Below are positions 4,924-6,531 of a DNA stretch of 6,531 bases, in pieces. The stretch spans positions 1 through 6,531 of the forward strand of contig SXXD01000083.1 of assembly GCA_005789685.1 (NCBI GenBank). Reading direction: 5' to 3'. Both the position numbers and the translations under genes were made by a program. Origin of the DNA: Burkholderiales bacterium. Lineage in GTDB: Bacteria > Pseudomonadota > Gammaproteobacteria > Burkholderiales > Burkholderiaceae_C. How positions within the stretch are numbered: position 1 is the first letter of the stretch; every line of letters begins with the position of its first letter. The notes under the pieces are model-generated. The model ran no database searches. It had not been told where the DNA came from and saw only the letters and a program-made list of their open reading frames with translations.

Positions 4924-5988
4924 TCAGATTTGCCAGCCCATGCTGCGGTGGATGCGCCAGGACAAGCCAGCACCCAGCCAGATGGCGATCAGGGTCAGCC
5001 AAGCTGTGAGCGAAAAAATAGAACCACCCGTCATGCCCGCTCCCACAGTGCAGCCGCCAGCCAACACCGCGCCAAAACCCATGAGCACCGCACCTGTGAG
5101 GTAGTGGCCCAGTTTGTTCTCGGTCTTGAAGCCCTCGAACTTGAAGTCGCCCCCCACCAATGCGCCCAATAAAGAGCCCGCGAATGTGGCTGGCAGCAAA
5201 CCCGCATCAAAGCCCAGGCTGGGCGATGTGGCGCTGGACAGAACCCGCATCAGCATCTCGGCCGATGCGCTGCTGAAGCTGAGCCCCTGGATTTGCACCG
5301 CCTCAAAAGACTGCGAGGCGATCGCCTGCGTCAGGAACCAGCCCAACGCAATGCTCAAGCCCACAACGATGGCTCCAAGAGCCAAGCTCCAGCGACGCTG
5401 GTGCGTCTTGAAGAAAAAGAAAATCCCGGTGCCCAGCGCCAGCAGCGCCAGCACCAACCCACCCGTAGGGCCCATGCCCGTGATCTGCAGCAAATCACGA
5501 CCGGCTCCACCATCGATGGGCCACCAACTGCCCAAGGCCTGGCGGGCAGGGGCCAGCCAGCCCCCAATGCTCGCTTGCACCGTAACGGCAAACACCAAGC
5601 CAGCCAGCAAGGCGCGCAAATTTCCATTGCCCGACAAAATCAGCAAACGGCTGGCGCAGCCGCGCGTCAAAATCATGCCAGCGCCAAACAACAAGCCGCC
5701 CAGCACCGCGCCTGAGATGCTGCCAGCTGCGCCAATGTAGCGGGCGTCTGCAGGTTTGAGCCAGCCCAAGAACACCAAAACCTGCACGCCCACAAGCGCC
5801 GCCCCAAAAGCCAGCCACCATACGCTGAAACGCTCGCCTGTCTGGCCTTCGCAGCACTCCACCACGGCCGCACGGGCACAAAACCGGCTTCGCTGGGCGG
5901 CCAAGCCAAAGGTGAAGCCCACCAATGCACCCGCAATGGCCAGTACATTTGAGTCTCCCCAGGTTTCAAGCAAGCTTGCGAGATTCAT
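4924..5988 (-). CDS. YeeE/YedE-family (TsuA-like) sulfur-compound transporter
   Basis: The product is an integral inner-membrane protein of 354 residues with about nine hydrophobic segments (roughly 14-32, 57-77, 86-107, 126-144, 172-193, 200-219, 263-280, 294-312, 322-342). The family hallmarks are AQRSRFCARAAV with Cys37, TRGCASR with Cys111, and AGGCTVGAG with Cys313. In the characterised member TsuA, conserved cysteines line the path for thiosulfate, so import or export of thiosulfate or another small sulfur species is the probable role. Cys45-Cys46 are additional. An ATG at 6021 would add 11 residues but has no ribosome binding site; the start at 5988 follows GGAGA at five bases and is chosen. 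The gene converges on the fccB operon and diverges from the thioredoxin gene, so all belong to one sulfur locus. The exact substrate is not readable from sequence. Confidence 0.9.
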   Translation of the reverse strand: MNLASLLETWGDSNVLAIAGALVGFTFGLAAQRSRFCARAAVVECCEGQTGERFSVWWLAFGAALVGVQVLVFLGWLKPADARYIGAAGSISGAVLGGLLFGAGMILTRGCASRLLILSGNGNLRALLAGLVFAVTVQASIGGWLAPARQALGSWWPIDGGAGRDLLQITGMGPTGGLVLALLALGTGIFFFFKTHQRRWSLALGAIVVGLSIALGWFLTQAIASQSFEAVQIQGLSFSSASAEMLMRVLSSATSPSLGFDAGLLPATFAGSLLGALVGGDFKFEGFKTENKLGHYLTGAVLMGFGAVLAGGCTVGAGMTGGSIFSLTAWLTLIAIWLGAGLSWRIHRSMGWQI

Positions 5989-5993
5989 GGATT

Positions 5994-5998
5994 TCTCC
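5994..5998 (-). promoter_or_regulatory. Ribosome binding site that decides the transporter start
   Basis: On the minus strand GGAGA lies five bases before the ATG at 5988. The in-frame upstream ATG at 6021 is preceded by CTGCACTTTTTA, which has no purine-rich site. Confidence 0.7.
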
Positions 5999-6091
5999 AA
6001 TAATTCATTGGTTTCTAACATTAAAAAGTGCAGGTCATTGGCTGTTCAAGCCCGCTAAGCAAAGCCTGCTATTGTGCACGGTCCGCAATTC
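5999..6091. promoter_or_regulatory. Divergent intergenic region between the transporter and thioredoxin genes
   Basis: About 100 bases must hold promoters for both directions. On the plus strand TATTGT (6070-6075) is a possible -10, with a weak -35-like TTCAAG (6045-6050) at 19 bases. On the minus strand the same bases read CACAAT. CATTGG occurs twice, at 6006-6011 and 6036-6041, exactly 30 bases apart, which could be a direct-repeat regulator site. None of these is strong on its own. Confidence 0.3.
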
Positions 6092-6109
6092 ATGGTTTCC
6101 ACTCTGACT

Positions 6110-6531
6110 ATGTTTTCTTCTTCTGTTTTGCGTCGTCGCAACTTGCTTTTACAGGTGGGGGTATCTCTTGCGGCCATTCCCGCTTGGGGGCAATCGGGCC
6201 GTGCTGCCACCTTGCCCGCTGCCCAATCGCTGCCCGACGAACTGGCCCGCGCCCTGAAAAAGAAGCAAGCCCTGATCGTCATGGTCAGCTTGGAGGGTTG
6301 CGTGTTCTGTCGCCAAGCTCGCCAAAGTCACCTCTCACCCATGGCGCTCTCAGGCACCGCCATCGTGCAGGTGGACATGCGCAAAAACCAGCCCGTGCTC
6401 GACTTTGCGGGCAAGTTGACCACCCATGATGAACTGACTCGGCGGTGGAAAGTCTCGATCACGCCCACCTTGTTGTTCTTTGGGCCCGGTGGCAAAGAAG
6501 TGGCCGAGCGCATGGAGGGTGCTTACCATCC
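6110..6531 (+). CDS. Exported thioredoxin-fold protein, SoxW/SoxS-like (3' end outside window)
   Basis: The open frame runs from 6110 to the window end, 140 codons so far, with no stop. An arginine-rich start with RRRN at 8-11, then a hydrophobic stretch (12-25) ending IPAWGQ, makes an export signal; the RRRNLLL pattern leaves Tat export possible. The thioredoxin fold follows: strand ALIVMVSLEG, the redox pair Cys64-Cys67 in GCVFCRQ, VQVDMR at 86-91, and the cis-proline loop SITPTLLFF with Pro119, then PGGKEVAERMEGAY. This resembles SoxW/SoxS-type periplasmic thioredoxins, which keep SoxYZ or other sulfur-carrier thiols reduced during thiosulfate oxidation. An in-frame ATG at 6092 would add six residues. 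Neither start has a clear ribosome binding site; 6110 is chosen for the shorter n-region. Divergent from the transporter gene. Confidence 0.82.
   Translation, partial: MFSSSVLRRRNLLLQVGVSLAAIPAWGQSGRAATLPAAQSLPDELARALKKKQALIVMVSLEGCVFCRQARQSHLSPMALSGTAIVQVDMRKNQPVLDFAGKLTTHDELTRRWKVSITPTLLFFGPGGKEVAERMEGAYH

Noticed and set aside
5114..5740. Plus-strand open frame of 208 codons opposite the transporter gene
   Set aside because: It is low-complexity and rich in Pro, Ala and Lys, with no domain. The minus strand encodes a full YeeE/YedE protein with conserved cysteines.
5989..6021. Longer transporter start at 6021
   Set aside because: There is no ribosome binding site before it, while the ATG at 5988 has GGAGA at five bases.
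6028..6429. Plus-strand open frame of 133 codons overlapping the thioredoxin gene
   Set aside because: It is in a different frame and has no domain. The overlapping frame from 6110 has the CVFC redox motif and cis-proline of a thioredoxin fold.

Overview
The window looks like chromosome of a Gram-negative betaproteobacterium, most likely of the Burkholderiales/Comamonadaceae type. This rests on protein style (Tat- or Sec-exported enzymes, a sox-type ArsR regulator, flavocytochrome c sulfide dehydrogenase and a YeeE/YedE transporter together) and on a TACAAT-type -10 element. It is an inference from family resemblance, since no database search was run. No rRNA, tRNA, CRISPR array, insertion sequence or phage gene was seen.

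Layout. Bases 1-1618 hold two plus-strand genes in a relatively AT-rich style. The first is the 3' part of a radical SAM protein (DUF4080-like, 1-852). The second, 10 bases on, is a periplasmic molybdate-type binding protein (modA, 863-1618) with no modB or modC in view. A good promoter at 1624-1653 then starts a higher-GC segment: an exported dienelactone-hydrolase-family protein (1682-2578) and an ArsR/SmtB-family repressor (2616-2945).

The 267-base gap 2946-3212 is unusually structured. It holds two overlapping, mutually exclusive inverted repeats, the 43-codon C-terminal stub of what looks like a DsrE-family sulfur protein (3035-3163), and a terminator-like hairpin with a T7 run just before the next ribosome binding site. 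Then come a monoheme cytochrome c (3213-3521) and, 12 bases on, the FAD subunit of flavocytochrome c sulfide dehydrogenase (fccB/soxF, 3534-4808). A strong, probably bidirectional terminator (4840-4884) separates this operon from a convergent YeeE/YedE-family membrane transporter on the minus strand (4924-5988). Divergent from that gene is an exported thioredoxin-fold protein (SoxW/SoxS-like) that starts at about 6110 (or 6092) and runs off the window end.

How the genes fit together. From the ArsR gene onward the content reads as the edge of a sulfide/thiosulfate oxidation (sox) locus. A thiol-containing repressor probably controls it. The periplasmic cytochrome and flavoprotein oxidise sulfide and pass electrons to the cytochrome pool. 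The YeeE/YedE protein moves a small sulfur species across the inner membrane, and the thioredoxin keeps periplasmic sulfur-carrier cysteines reduced. The radical SAM, modA and hydrolase genes show no clear link to this pathway.
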